Positions 36,001 to 46,690 are shown, numbered from the stretch's first letter. The stretch: DNA of 64,000 nucleotides from Euonymus europaeus (GCA_963580455.1 OY756972.1:16445001-16509000), one strand, 5' to 3'. Program-made: numbers and translations. The notes: a model not told the origin generated them from the sequence alone.

Positions 36001-36461
36001 TATTTATCACATTACGTCAAATACATCTTTTAGATAAATGTACAATGTAAATATGGGGGAATTATTCCATGGTATAGGTGCATTTCTACATGGCATCTCC
36101 AAGGGTGTAAATGACATCCGCATGGAAATTATGTCAATCAAAAAGTAAGAGATAAATAACATATATTGATAGCAATCACACTATTAGGTGTGCCACAAGG
36201 GATATACAATCGAAGCACTTAATAATTTCTCTGTAAATATGTAATGAATTTATATTAATATTATTAGTCATCTAATATAGGCACAATTTAGATACGTCAA
36301 ATGTTAAACTAAATTTGAACTCACCTCACTACACCATAATTTTATGCCGCACAACAGTTCACAACATTTTTGTGTTATTGGTGCGTTATATCCAAACATG
36401 TACATATGTGCTTGCTTTCAATATATTTGTGTATATATCCTACATTTGGCGGCACTATTTT

Positions 36462-37315
36462 AGGGATTCGGGGGTTGTCCGGTGCTTTTGTCTAGTAGAA
36501 AATATAGGCCACTGGATTTTAAAATATTAATCCAACAACTCAACTTGTATCACTCAATTCTTCGATAAAATCATAAAAGAACTCTAAATCAGTTTACACG
36601 TTAGTATCTCTTTCCTTTGCAACACTTATCAAGTCTCTCTCTCTTCTCCTTTGCAACACTAATCTACATCTTCCTAATCAGTTCATGACCAAATCTTCGC
36701 AAATTGCTGGTTATCTTCAACACTTCTCAAAACCACTTGATCATACTTGAAGATGCTACCTCCTTCGAAGACGCTTTTAAAAATCTCTAATATGGTGAGA
36801 TCTTGCCATGAAGGAGAACGAAACTGGCGACCATTCAGTTTTTCATTTTTTGAGTCAAATAGCAATCTTGAAGTAAAATTTTGATGGGAAATGAGATCCA
36901 CAAAACTTTGAGGTGAGAGATGAGAGATTGAACTCTGATGGGGGACTGAATTAAAGTTCTCATCTTTATAGAGGCGTTGTGGTAGGATCAATGAAAGCAT
37001 AAAACTTCATCAGAACCTTTGAACATGAATCCTAAACAAATGAAAGAGAATCCATATAATGGACTTGAAATAATTTTCCTTATGGATTCATGCAGCCCAT
37101 CGAAGCTTTGATTTCAAGGGATGATGACGACGATCTAGGGTAAAGGTAGTAGGTTATGATGAAGAGAAGTGTTACAGAGGGAGGAGAGAGATTAACACGT
37201 GAACTTCTTTTGGCCAAAATTTGGGAATATAAGTGTAGCCGTTGGATTAAAATTTTAAAATTCAATGGTCTATATTCTCTACGGGACATAAGCACCGGAC
37301 CACCCTTGGATCCCT
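36462..37315. mobile_element. Non-autonomous DNA transposon with 75-bp terminal inverted repeats
   Basis: The ends 36462-36536 and 37241-37315 are inverted copies. The left starts AGGGATTCGGGGGTTGTCCG and the complement of the right starts AGGGATCCAAGGGTGGTCCG. Both arms run to ATTAATCCAAC or TTTAATCCAAC, with roughly 80 percent identity by eye. A 5-bp direct repeat ATTTT flanks it (36457-36461 and 37316-37320). Weaker inverted similarity continues inward. The interior holds no transposase. A 105-residue minus-strand frame (36683-37000) has no recognised motif. It ends about 1.7 kb upstream of the TML/HOLT start codon, in the likely promoter region. Confidence 0.82.
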
Positions 37316-37689
37316 ATTTTAGATATGTAACAGTTTTTACAATAGCAATGAGGCAAACGTTTCAGGATTGGTCAAAGTTCAAACACCAAAATCAGATTTG
37401 TCATTTGTTTATTAATACTAGCATTAAACTTTGTTAATAGCTTTAAAACAAACAATTTACACCAAAGTTATTAATTTTTTCAAAAGTTTATGCTGTTACC
37501 AATCGGACTCTCAAATCTCAATAATTTACACTTTATTTTATACTCAGTTTTCTCTCTCGAAAGACATGACTCATGAGTACAGCAAACAGAGTACAGACAA
37601 ATTTACAAAACATTTATTATTTATAAAACGCACTCAATGTCACTCAGAAGGAAAAAGAAACGTAACAACAAGGCTCTGAGATCTAAAAC

Positions 37690-39006
37690 CCCACTACTCA
37701 CCCTGCCTTTTCTGAAAGCAAAACATTACTGTTGTTGTTATTGCGGGTGGTGTTTGTTAATAATAAATAATAGAGAATTCTGCGAGGTAAAGTCCCCAAC
37801 TAATGGGGGATCTTGAAAGGATAAATGAAATCCTCTACCCTGCTTTAATGGCTTTTCTCTCCATGGGTTATGCATGAAATGCTTCTCTCTTTACTCTAAA
37901 TTCTGGGTTTGTGTTATCTTAGTTTGAGGTTTGCCGAGTGAATTTGATTGTTCTTCGTCGCTTGACTTCTTACTTGAATTCCCAGGTAATCCCCCTCTAC
38001 TATCTTCGTCTATTATGTGTTTGTACATATGGGTTTCTGTTATATCATCTTTTGATTTGTTGGGTTTCTATTTTCTGTCAGTAGTTCTTGTTTTGGATCA
38101 TCTATTGATCAACTGTGAAACCGTTTTCCGAGTTTTAGATTTTGACAAACTTCTTGCTTATTTTCCGACCTTGCTTCTTCAAAGCAACGCAGAAATCATT
38201 CCTTTCAGTGGATTATCAGCTGGTTATGTTTGTGTTTGTTGCTCTTATGTGTTCCTGTCTGCACTCTATGAGTATGATCATTGTTGTTACCATTTTTAGC
38301 GCAATTATACATACATACTACCCCCGTTTGGATCAGAGTATTGAATCAATTTATTGCTTGAATAGCTCTTTTATCTTAGTTGGATCTCATAGTGTTAAAA
38401 TTTGGATTAACCCATTATAAAATAAATGCTGTTTCCTGGGTTCGAATATTTAATAAGTTACAAGTGGTTTGTTGACTCAATTTTGATCTTCGTTACCTAC
38501 ATCTATATTATTATTCTGAAGGTCTATCTTAGAATTTTCATCTAGGAAATGAAAATGTTTTTGGGTCTCCATCCTGCTATTTTTTTTCTTCTTATTTGCT
38601 CTTTGGCTTTGGATGTGTGCCATATTTTTCTGGTCCCTTAATTTCTGGTTATTCCTACAGTCTGAAGACTTTTTGATTGGGATCCATATTCACTTTTGTT
38701 TTTTTTAGAATCCAGATCAATATATGGCAAGAAAAACCTTTGGAGCCTCAATTGTTTAATAGTGTATATGGTGATGTCCAAGAACTGTTCACTCTTATTC
38801 TTGATCAATCTCGGCCATCTAATAACTATTGACTCTTTGCTCTTACATCTACATCCATGTTTTATTCTTCTCCTGGTTTCATATATGTATATATTGCCAT
38901 CTAGAATCTATTCTACACAGTTTTTAAAATACTTCTATCAGTAAATAACTATATTTTAATGTTTTCTTCACAGAGAAAAATTTACGGTATAAAAGGCATT
39001 TAATCC
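37690..39006 (+). promoter_or_regulatory. Probable 5'UTR with intron of the TML/HOLT-type gene
   Basis: A strong donor (CCCAG/GTAATC, intron from 37986) and a good acceptor (TTTTCTTCACAG at 38962-38973) would remove 988 bases. That leaves a leader that joins AGAAAAATTTACGG to the start context TCCATGGCA at 39005. The intervening sequence is T-rich, as plant introns are. The frames at 37931-38420 and 38696-38944 lie in this intron and are not supported. The transcription start was not fixed. Confidence 0.55.
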
Positions 39007-40248
39007 ATGGCAGGAGAAAATGAAATGGAGAGTAAAGATGATCTCAATGATTTTTGCCAAAATGATCGTCATCCTGATAAGCCAGACGATACTTGTACTT
39101 GTCCGCAACCTCAAGAGATAAAGAAGCGAAAATCATATGGAATTTCTTCCAAACTAGACACAGTTGGCAGCTCCTCTAGTTTGGTACCTCAGGATGCAGA
39201 TTATATTCCCTCACTCAGTTACGAGTTAGAGGCTCTGATTTTGGCAAGGGTTCCTAGATCAGAGTACTCAAAATTTTCTTTGGTAAACAAACGCTTTTTA
39301 CATCTTTTGAAGAGTGGTGAGGTCTATAAGATTAGGAGAGCAATTGGAGTTAGAGAATCATCTGTTTTTATGCTGGCAAGTGGAGAGAGCAGGTGGTGGG
39401 TATTTGATAGGCAATTCAAGACTCATAGAAAAATTCCAGATATACCATCAGACCCTTGTTTTTCTTTAGGAGACAAGGAGTCCCTTTGTGCAGGAACTCA
39501 TCTGATTGTCTCAGGCAAGGAGATTGAAGGTGTTGTTGTTTGGAGGTATGAATTAGAAACAAATAGTTGGATAAAGGGTCCTTCCATGATCACTCCTCGT
39601 TGTTTGTTTGCATCCGCTTCTTGTGGTAGCCTTGCTTTTGTAGCTGGTGGGATTGGGATGGGCCCAACGATGGAGGTCTTGAATTCTGCTGAGAAGTATA
39701 ACCCGGAGACTAAGTCGTGGGACTCTCTTCCAACGATGTCTCGGAGTAGGAAACTTTGCTCAGGCTGCTTCATGGATAACAAATTCTATGTGATTGGAGG
39801 ACAAGATGAGGAGGGGAACAATCTCACCTATGGGGAAGCCTATGATGTAAAAAGAGGGGCATGGGAATTGATTGACGACATGTTGAAAGACACTCCCTTT
39901 GCAACGTTCCAATCTCCGCCTCTTGTGGCAGTCGTCAACAATGAGCTATACTCGCTCGAAACCTTTTCAAATGAGCTGAGAGTATACTTGAAGAGAAGCA
40001 ACACATGGAAAATGTTGGGACCTGTTCCAGTACGAGCTGATTTTAATAGAGGTTGGGGCGTGGCATTCAAGTCCCTAGGGGATGAGCTGCTCGTAATTGG
40101 TTCATCGATGGTTTCCTCAAGTGAAGGTATGGCTATATACACTTGCTGCCCCAATGCCGAGGGCAGGGAGTTGAAATGGAAGCCTCTGGATTGCGGCAAG
40201 AACCAGCTCAGTCACTTCATTCTCAACTGTTCTGTTATGTCTGATTGA
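39007..40248 (+). CDS. TML: F-box/kelch-repeat protein, TML/HOLT type (At3g27150-like)
   Basis: A 413-residue uninterrupted single coding exon with start context CCATGGCA. It has an acidic N-terminal tail, a basic KKRK patch (residues 39-42, possible nuclear signal), a short F-box-like segment (about 67-110, SLSYELEALILARVPRSEYS), and kelch repeats (about 155-400). Kelch signatures include FVAGG (211-215), YVIGG (261-265) and LLVIG (361-365), with GDKESLCAGTHLIVSGKE at 155-172 characteristic of the At3g27150/TML clade. TML in legumes acts in roots as an F-box factor in autoregulation of nodulation; the Arabidopsis homologue HOLT affects lateral root initiation. Such proteins are expected to act in SCF ubiquitin ligases in the nucleus. 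A miR2111 site spans codons 59-66. Related kelch F-box proteins (SKIP11 group) are the alternative, but they are not known to me to carry this site. Confidence 0.93.
   Translation: MAGENEMESKDDLNDFCQNDRHPDKPDDTCTCPQPQEIKKRKSYGISSKLDTVGSSSSLVPQDADYIPSLSYELEALILARVPRSEYSKFSLVNKRFLHLLKSGEVYKIRRAIGVRESSVFMLASGESRWWVFDRQFKTHRKIPDIPSDPCFSLGDKESLCAGTHLIVSGKEIEGVVVWRYELETNSWIKGPSMITPRCLFASASCGSLAFVAGGIGMGPTMEVLNSAEKYNPETKSWDSLPTMSRSRKLCSGCFMDNKFYVIGGQDEEGNNLTYGEAYDVKRGAWELIDDMLKDTPFATFQSPPLVAVVNNELYSLETFSNELRVYLKRSNTWKMLGPVPVRADFNRGWGVAFKSLGDELLVIGSSMVSSSEGMAIYTCCPNAEGRELKWKPLDCGKNQLSHFILNCSVMSD
39183..39203 (+). promoter_or_regulatory. miR2111 target site in the TML/HOLT-type mRNA
   Basis: GGTACCTCAGGATGCAGATTA. 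The last 18 bases are perfectly complementary to bases 1-18 of plant miR2111-5p (recalled as UAAUCUGCAUCCUGAGGUUUA); the three mismatches are at the miRNA 3' end. Cleavage would be expected between the bases pairing with miRNA positions 10 and 11, near 39193/39194. The site lies in codons 59-66 (LVPQDADY), just before the F-box. miR2111 regulation of TML and At3g27150 is established in other species. Confidence 0.92.
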
Positions 40249-40571
40249 CGTTTTATCGTTCCTAATAAACATGATTATGCAGAACTGTTTCATAAAAGCT
40301 GCATTTAGAAACGCCTCGGAAAGACTAGATGCTTTGGTGTGTGTTTTCTTTATTTGCAATGGAACAATGAACCCATATAATGATAGCTATACTATGCTGG
40401 ACTGGAAATAAAACTGTATTGTTCTGAAGATTGGCGATTGTATAGTTGGTGTTTTCTGTATGCTCTTTTGCTATTTTCTATTAGATCTTCTGCTTTTTAT
40501 TTCCTTACTCATCCTGGTCTGTTTGCTTCACTGAATCATAATGCTGAAGATAACTAAAATCTAAAAATTAA
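40249..40571 (+). other. 3'UTR and end of the TML/HOLT-type gene
   Basis: Stop TGA at 40246-40248 is followed by an AT-rich trailer. GGAAATAAAACTG near 40406 is a possible near-upstream polyadenylation element. No other feature is seen before the RNase H-like relic. Confidence 0.5.
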
Positions 40572-40880
40572 TCAAACTTGAGCCATCACATAAATCATTA
40601 CAGGCTGTGCCATTCTTGCAAGCTTATGAGCCAACTTATTCTGGAGTCGTGGACAATGACAGATGATCGAAACTCCAAGGTCCATCAGCACCACTTTGGT
40701 TTCTTGAATAAAATGACTAATGGCTGATTCATCATACGCATCGTCTGTTTGGTGAAACATTTATATAGCTTGATATACTCTCTCTACGACAACTTATACT
40801 CGGATACTCTCAACCAACATAGCCATAAAAACCTCTCCCAACTCATTCCTCAATACAGCCCTGACCCCAAATGAGTGCTT
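40572..40880 (-). pseudogene. RNase H-like (RVT_3) relic of a non-LTR element
   Basis: The minus strand reads GLRAVLRNELGEVFMAMLVE from about 40865, then SAISHFIQETKVVLMDLGVS and ICHCPRLQNKLAHKLARMAQ. This matches the pattern of the RNase H-like domain common at the 3' end of plant LINEs and in derived genes (compare 61768-62290 in this window, which ends NSVAHELAQFA). Frames are broken. It lies between two genes, and the start of the CHC1 5'UTR is close by. Confidence 0.7.
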
Positions 40881-41099
40881 ATCATTCATTCTTATCATAT
40901 AACTGGTTTCACAACAAAAAAATGAAGAGTTCATTTACTAATAAAGAAAACAAAAATGTTTATTTGTTGACTGATCGTTTACTAGTACATGGGCCGACCT
41001 GGTCCGGGCTGGGCCGAGAGACAATATGGTTTGTTTCCGGTCCAAATCCAATAGTGTGCAATAGCCCAAGCGAGACTCTGAATAAATAAACTAAGTAAA

Positions 41100-41739
41100 A
41101 ACCAACGGAATCTCCATCGCTGGCTCTCTCTCTCTCTATGAGTGTGTTTTGCCCGGTGGAGGAAGCAAATAGCACTCCGGATGCCTGCGTTAGTGGGGTA
41201 AGCTTGAGACGTCTTCATGTTTATTTGCATCTACTACTGCTCCCGAAAATTCTTATAATTCGTTGATTTCGAATTCCTCCTCCTCGATTACTACATAGTA
41301 ACAAAGTTAGGGTTTTTCTTGGAAGCCACAGTTTAATTCTCTTCAAGATCATGGCCTTTACCGGGCTTTTGCAATCATGGCTAGCTTAATTCAGTTTTAT
41401 TATGATAGCTATCGAGCTTTGGATCTAATCTTAAAGCTTTAGTTTTTAGTGATTTTGATGTTTCTGGTGTCGTGGGGTTTTGAGATTTTATTAGGAAATT
41501 TCTTTGGGTTCTATATGTTGTTGGGTTTAGGTTCTATGACTGCTAGTAGAACCTCTGGTAGAAAGAGCTAGGTTTGTGCCTGTTCTCTGTTGCCGGGTTT
41601 TGGGATTCAGGTGGGAGTTGGCTGAATTTTCATATTTGTGGTGGGATTTAGGTTTCTGAACAAATTTTTTAGGTTAAGTGTATTAAGCTTTGATTTTGAT
41701 TTGCTAGATCTCACTAGGTGGGCTTATTCTTTGTTACTG
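41100..41739 (+). promoter_or_regulatory. 5' leader of the CHC1-type gene, probably with an intron
   Basis: A CT run (about 41121-41137) of the kind found at plant transcription starts is followed by a strong donor TGG/GTAAGC at 41198 and possible acceptors ending near 41611 (GGGATTCAG). The open frame extends 34 codons upstream of the chosen start, but that extension is hydrophobic and unlike the family N-terminus, so it is treated as leader. A tiny upstream ORF (ATG at 41181) would be cut by this splice. Confidence 0.5.
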
Positions 41740-43861
41740 ATGTCTGTGAATAATAATAACCCACCAAAAAGCCTTGGGGGGTCGTCTTCGCCCTTTGGCA
41801 ACATTGGGATGTCTTCAAACCCAACATTCTCGCAGCCCCTATCTCAATCACAAATTGGGAATGGGTCTCAGGGTCAGTTCCAGCTGTCCCAAGCCCAGGC
41901 CCTTGCCCAGGCACATTCAAAAGCGGCAGCTCATGCCCAGGCTCAGGCTCAAGCTCAAGCTCATGCCCAGGCTCAGGCTCAAGCTCATGCCCAATTCCAA
42001 GCACACTTACAAGCACAGAGTCTTTCTCAGAATGCTGGCATCGGGAACTTGGGTGCTTCTCCACCCTCGTTTGCGACTCCGGGAAATGCCAATGCAAAGA
42101 GGGGATTGCCACTGAAACCTCCTGTACGTCCTCCTGGTGTTCCTATGACAAACACAGTTTCACCTTTGAGAACAATGGAGCTTACATCTGCTGCTCGAAG
42201 AAAAAAGCTGAAGCTTCCAGAGAAACAGTTACAGGAAAGAGTGGCTGCAATCCTGCCCGAGTCACCGCTATATACACAGCTGCTTGAGTTTGAGGCTCGT
42301 GTTGATGCTGCCATGGCCAGGAAGAAGATTGACATCCAGGAGGCCCTAAAGAACCCTCCTTGCATACAAAAAACCCTCCGGATTTATGTTTTCAATACTT
42401 TTGCTAATCAGATTAAAACAATTCCACAGAAGCCAAATGCTGAGCCACCTTCGTGGAACCTCAAGATAATTGGAAGGATTTTGGAAGAAGGTGTAGATCC
42501 TGATCAGCCCGGGGTAGTTCAGAAACCAAATCCCTTGTACCCAAAGTTTTCATCTTTCTTCAAGAGAGTGACCATTTCCCTGGATCAGAGATTATATCCG
42601 GATAACAATATGATCATTTGGGAGAATGCTCGATCCCCTGCTCCACACGAGGGTTTTGAGGTGAAGAGAAAAGGGGATAAGGAATTTATTGTGACCATTG
42701 GATTAGAAATGAATTATGCCCCTGAGAAATTTAAGCTTTCTCCTGCTTTGATGGAAATTCTCGGCATTGAGGTTGAGACCCGAACAAGAATAATTGCTGC
42801 AATTTGGCACTATGTCAAGGCTAGGAAACTGCAGAATCCAAATGACCCTGCTTTCTTTAATTGTGATCCTCCTCTTCAGAGAGTATTTGGGGAAGAGAGA
42901 ATGAAATTCTCTATGGTTTCGCAGAAGATTTCATTGCATTTATTTCCTCCACAGCCAATACATTTAGAGCATATGATTAAGCTTTCAGGGAGTAATCCAG
43001 CAGGAACTGCCTGCTATGATGTGTTGGTTGATTTGCCTTTCCCAATACAAAGGGAATTGTCTGCCTTGTTGGCAAATGCAGAGAAGAGTAAAGAGATAGA
43101 TTCCTGTGATGAAGCAATATGCAGTTCTATAAGGAAAATCCATGAGCACCGGAGGAGACGCGCATTCTTTCTTGGATTTAGTCAATCACCTGTGGAATTT
43201 ATTGATGCACTCATTGAATCTCAAAGCAGAGATTTGAAGATTGTGGCTGGAGAAGCTAGTCGGAGTGTTGAGAAAGAGCGCCAATCTGATATCTTCAATC
43301 AACCATGGTATGCTCATACATTTTTTGTTTTCAGAATCTTTTCTATTTATGAACTTAACTCTATCATCTTGGGAACGTCATCTACAAATGGCATGGCACA
43401 CTGAAAATTCTTAGCAGCCTTATCTTAGTTTAAGCTCAATGACGCATTATGATTCTTCCAAATATTTTACTTTCATTAATACTGCATAATTGAATACATA
43501 TATTGATAGATGGGTGTATAGTTGCCATGACACTCTTATCCATTTACTGTTTGCAAGGCCACTAGGTTTTTTGCATGAGCACTAACACAACGCCAATGGA
43601 GTGATATTTAATTGATATCCGTAATTTAAATTTGATCAAAATCTTTTCATTTTTTTAATATTTTATCTTCAATTCTTCCGACCAATGAGCATCATAGATT
43701 TGAGTGATTGCTGTTAATGTTAGACAAAAATTTTAATCATTTTTTGACTGCACTGTTGTGAGTGAGTTTCATTATGGGATCTGAGCAGGGTTGAAGATGC
43801 TGTCATCCGCTATTTGAATCGCAAGCCAGCTGCGGGAAGCGATGCCCCTGGAAGCACATGA
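41740..43861 (+). CDS. CHC1: SWI/SNF chromatin-remodelling subunit, SWP73/BAF60 (CHC1) type
   Basis: Two coding exons, 41740-43307 and 43789-43861, joined across a GT-AG intron (TG/GTATGC...GAGCAG/GG) that splits a Trp codon, give 546 residues. The start is chosen at [10 protein letters not shown], which fits the plant SNF12 N-terminus (MSxNNNNP). Order: low-complexity N-terminus, Gln/Ala/His-rich repeat (46-98), Pro-rich linker, conserved [36 protein letters not shown], the SWIB domain (about 328-405, [20 protein letters not shown] to FGEERMKF), and the C-terminal [20 protein letters not shown]. Exon 2 adds [18 protein letters not shown]60 proteins link transcription factors to the SWI/SNF core in the nucleus. 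Arabidopsis CHC1 is slightly shorter (about 534). No defects seen. Confidence 0.95.
43308..43788 (+). other. Intron of the CHC1-type gene
   Basis: Donor GTATGC at 43308 and acceptor TCTGAGCAG ending 43788, 481 bases. Without splicing the frame would end at 43404 after an unrelated hydrophobic tail. With splicing it recovers the family C-terminus, which supports both sites. Confidence 0.93.
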
Positions 43862-45164
43862 TTTGGGTGTTGCTTATGTTTGGGTGCCATGTTATTCTTC
43901 CATGGAGTATACGTGGTTATTTTGGCTTCTCTTATGGTTTAGTTCAGTGGAGTGCTATACTGTTGAATGGCAAAGGAGGAAACTCCTTGCTTAAAAAGAA
44001 GCAATGGCCCCTATGTACTTTTTTTTGGTATAAATACATCATAATTATGCGTGGTGAAGAGATCTGGCATCAATTTGTTTAAATTAATTTGTTCAACTTG
44101 CTGGTGACAACCTCCGGATCTTGTTTGCCAATCTGTATCATGCATCTCAAAGATGAGTTATATTTCTGTTGTGTGCCAACATTTTTTATTCCGTTTGAAG
44201 AGAGTAGTATAATATGCAATATCTAAGTGGTGAAGTTCGTCATGATTACACTTAGAAGCACGAGCTAAGATGAGATATATGTTAATTGAGAGAGGTAGGG
44301 TTAGTAAAGGATATAGTATATCGCACTAACGTGGGCTTCAAGATTATTGTGGCCATACCCACGGACAAAGAAATACAGGATATATATATATATATCTCAT
44401 AACGACAAGGATCAAGCAAACAAAGAAGAAACTAAGCTATGAGATTCAGTTAGATGGTTAATCGTTGTGATTTTCACAGAGGATCAATAAACTGAATATA
44501 TAAATTGGAAGCACAAAATAATAACTTGAAGTCGCTTTGATTATAAAACTATGAAAGAATTACAAATATAAATTATAAACATAAAATTAAATAAAGCAAA
44601 TAGAGAAACAAGAATAAATTTTAACAATGTTAAAGCAATTGCAATATCAAGCATTATAATAACAAATAAAGAATTTATGGGCTTTATAACCACATGCGAC
44701 AAAGTCGACTGTTTGTGGCGCTGTCGAAGATTAAAAGGAAAAAGAAAATAAGGATAATAAGAACATTGACAAAATTAAACAATAAAGACAGTAGAACCAG
44801 CCATATAAAATATTATTGAAAGATAATGAAGGCGGTATAACCAATCACATAAAACATTATTGAAAGACTATAAGTGTTAAACAACATAAATGTTAGACTT
44901 ACAGACTTTTAATTGTTGATTGAGGATTGTAGCTTACACGGGAAGAAGGAGGGTTACATTGAGAGGAGGGAACCAAAGTTCCGAACTTTAGATAAGAGAG
45001 AAAGGTTGGAGAAAGAAAGAACTTGGAAACTTGAAGTTCCAAAACTAAAACTTAATCAACTAAGGCATAGGTCTTCTCCTTATATAGATGGAGAGTGGAC
45101 CTTTACAATCATTAAAACATAGAAATACAAAATAAAGAGTGGAACTTGAATAGTGGTCTTTGTA
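43862..45164 (+). other. CHC1-type 3'UTR, then AT-rich intergenic
   Basis: The trailer probably runs to about 44100-44230. From 44230 to 44900 the sequence is AT-rich with a short TA run (about 44379-44396) and a degenerate repeat of about 50 bp (ATATAAAATATTATTGAAAG and ACATAAAACATTATTGAAAG, 44803-44866). No gene is recognised. 44900-45160 may be the 3' terminal part of the minus-strand element that follows. Confidence 0.5.
45076..45088 (-). promoter_or_regulatory. TATA-like box at the 3' side of the movement-protein element
   Basis: The minus strand reads CTATATAAGGAGAAGAC, a good plant TATA box, downstream of the element's ORFs. A terminal promoter or 3' LTR would be placed here, but no matching repeat was found at the other end. 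Confidence 0.3.
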
Positions 45165-45338
45165 ACGACCCACCCCAGTCGTTATTGTGTGGCCGGGCCC
45201 ATGGACCACTACCCCCAACCCCTCTTGCGCCAGCCTCTCCTGACTACGCACGGGTTGTTGAAGGCAGGAGTCGAACTCCCCACCTCCCTTTAACATAGAG
45301 AATCTTTCACCCTATGCCACCAACTAAGCCATGGCTTA
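45165..45338 (-). mobile_element. tRNA-derived SINE-like element
   Basis: The minus strand starts near AAGCCATGGCTTAGTTGG. The A box is TGGCTTAGTTGG (45320-45331). The B box is GAGTTCGACTCC (45268-45279), about 52 bases further on, as in tRNA-derived promoters. The body then ends at a short inverted repeat, TAACGAC...GTCGTTA (about 45162-45186). The sequence does not fold as an intact tRNA with a normal acceptor stem, so SINE is preferred. No clear target duplication could be read. Confidence 0.6.
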
Positions 45339-45349
45339 GTTGAAACTCT

Positions 45350-46690
45350 TTTTTAAATATTTATCTGAATTTGATGCTGATGATTTTCCAGAATGGCTTT
45401 TGAGTTCTAATAAAGTCTTTTGCAAAAGATGAGCAAGTTCATCTTCTGATGTAGCCGAAACCAATTTGGAACTGATAAAGGATTTCATCCCAAGTAAATG
45501 GTGTTCTGATTTTCAATCAGTTTTGTTTTGGCTTGGTTGGATGATAACCATTTAAGTACATTTTCAGGGTGGGCTCTTGTAGCATCAAATTTATCCCACC
45601 ATTTTGAACGATAAGTTCGAACTAAATATGGCAGATTTGCAGGTTTATTGTGAAATTTGTATTGCCAATTTGTAATCCAAGAGATGACAAAGATAGAGAA
45701 GAAATATAATAAGGGGGTATTGCCATGTCCTTGGGTTTATAACGGGACCGGAAAACATCAAATCCTTATTTGACAATTGAAGGTAGAATCTCTTGGAGGT
45801 GTCCAAAGTACCACCACCATTCATTAAACCAATGGGGAAAAATGATAAGTTTGGTTAACTTTAAATTGGAAAAACCATGAATTTCGTTGCTCGGAGTTTT
45901 GAAGCAAAAAAGCTTTGGTCCAAGCTTCTTGGTAATCCCAATAAGAAAACCCTGAAGGGTTGTAGTTAACTGAAAATTTTCTTAATTTGTGTAACTCTTG
46001 TCCCCACATTGCCGGAGTTAAAACCTTTAAAATCTGAACTGTGCAATGTGTGAGAACTGAAGTTTATTGGGTGTGATACTTCTTCATAGAAATTGAATCA
46101 GTATCAATTAAAATGAATTCATAAAATGTTTGATTTTTATTTAAATCTTGTGGGACATAATGCCAATTTTGAGGGAAGATTTTGGAGACCACAGTTTTTG
46201 GATCTTCACATTGAAATTCTCGTTCCATAAGAACAACCTTTTGAAAGATTTGTTTATCAAAATACTTTGATACATAAGTGAAAGGTTGGGTTTGATTTTG
46301 TGTTAAAGCCATGTTGGCAACAGTTTTTAAAACAGGCTCAGAAATAACTAAGGCCGAACTAATGGGTGGCTTTTGTGCCTGGATTGCTAAGGCAACCTCA
46401 GATGTGGTTTGTAAAGATGAAAATCATTCCAAAAGGGATGGATAGTTTAAAATCTCTTGGGGAATTGGAGATTGAGGTTGAGGGTAAGAAGACATTACCT
46501 CTTTACCTTTTGATTTGGCTTTGGCAAGGGCCAATTTTCGATCTTCTTCATCAATAATGTCAGCCCATGATTTTTTGGGGAGGTTTGGTGCCGAATCTAA
46601 GGCATAAAATTCCTTTGAGAGCCTCTGCATTTGGGATCGTGTTGCTGGTGGAGACATCCGTCCTTTTCCTCTTCTAGAGGAGGTACTCAT
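45350..46690 (-). pseudogene. Downstream ORF of the movement-protein element, function unknown
   Basis: It begins MSTSSRRGKGRMSPPATRSQ at 46690 and continues with KKSWADIIDEEDRKLALAKA. After shifts come MEREFQCEDPKTVVSKIFPQ and FYEFILIDTDSIS (46064-46312), SVNYNPSGFSYWDYQEAWTK (45824-46009) and a WWDKFDA segment near 45595. I do not recognise an enzyme. It is basic and Ser-rich at the start, with aromatic, hydrophobic blocks later. It replaces the place where RT would be in a pararetrovirus. At least four breaks. It may be the element's second gene. Confidence 0.55.

Noticed and set aside
36683..37000. Minus-strand frame of 105 residues within the inverted-repeat element
   Set aside because: No recognisable domain; could be captured sequence, but nothing in it supports a gene.
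37931..38420. Hydrophobic open frames of 122 and 92 residues before the TML/HOLT-type gene
   Set aside because: T-rich text inside the likely 5'UTR intron; no conserved motif and no good start context.
41714..42112. Minus-strand open frame of 132 residues rich in Pro/Glu/Leu
   Set aside because: It is the antisense shadow of the Gln/Ala repeat in the CHC1-type exon; no family motif.
45220..45335. Functional tRNA gene
   Set aside because: A and B boxes are good, but no consistent acceptor stem or anticodon arm could be drawn; SINE is the better reading.
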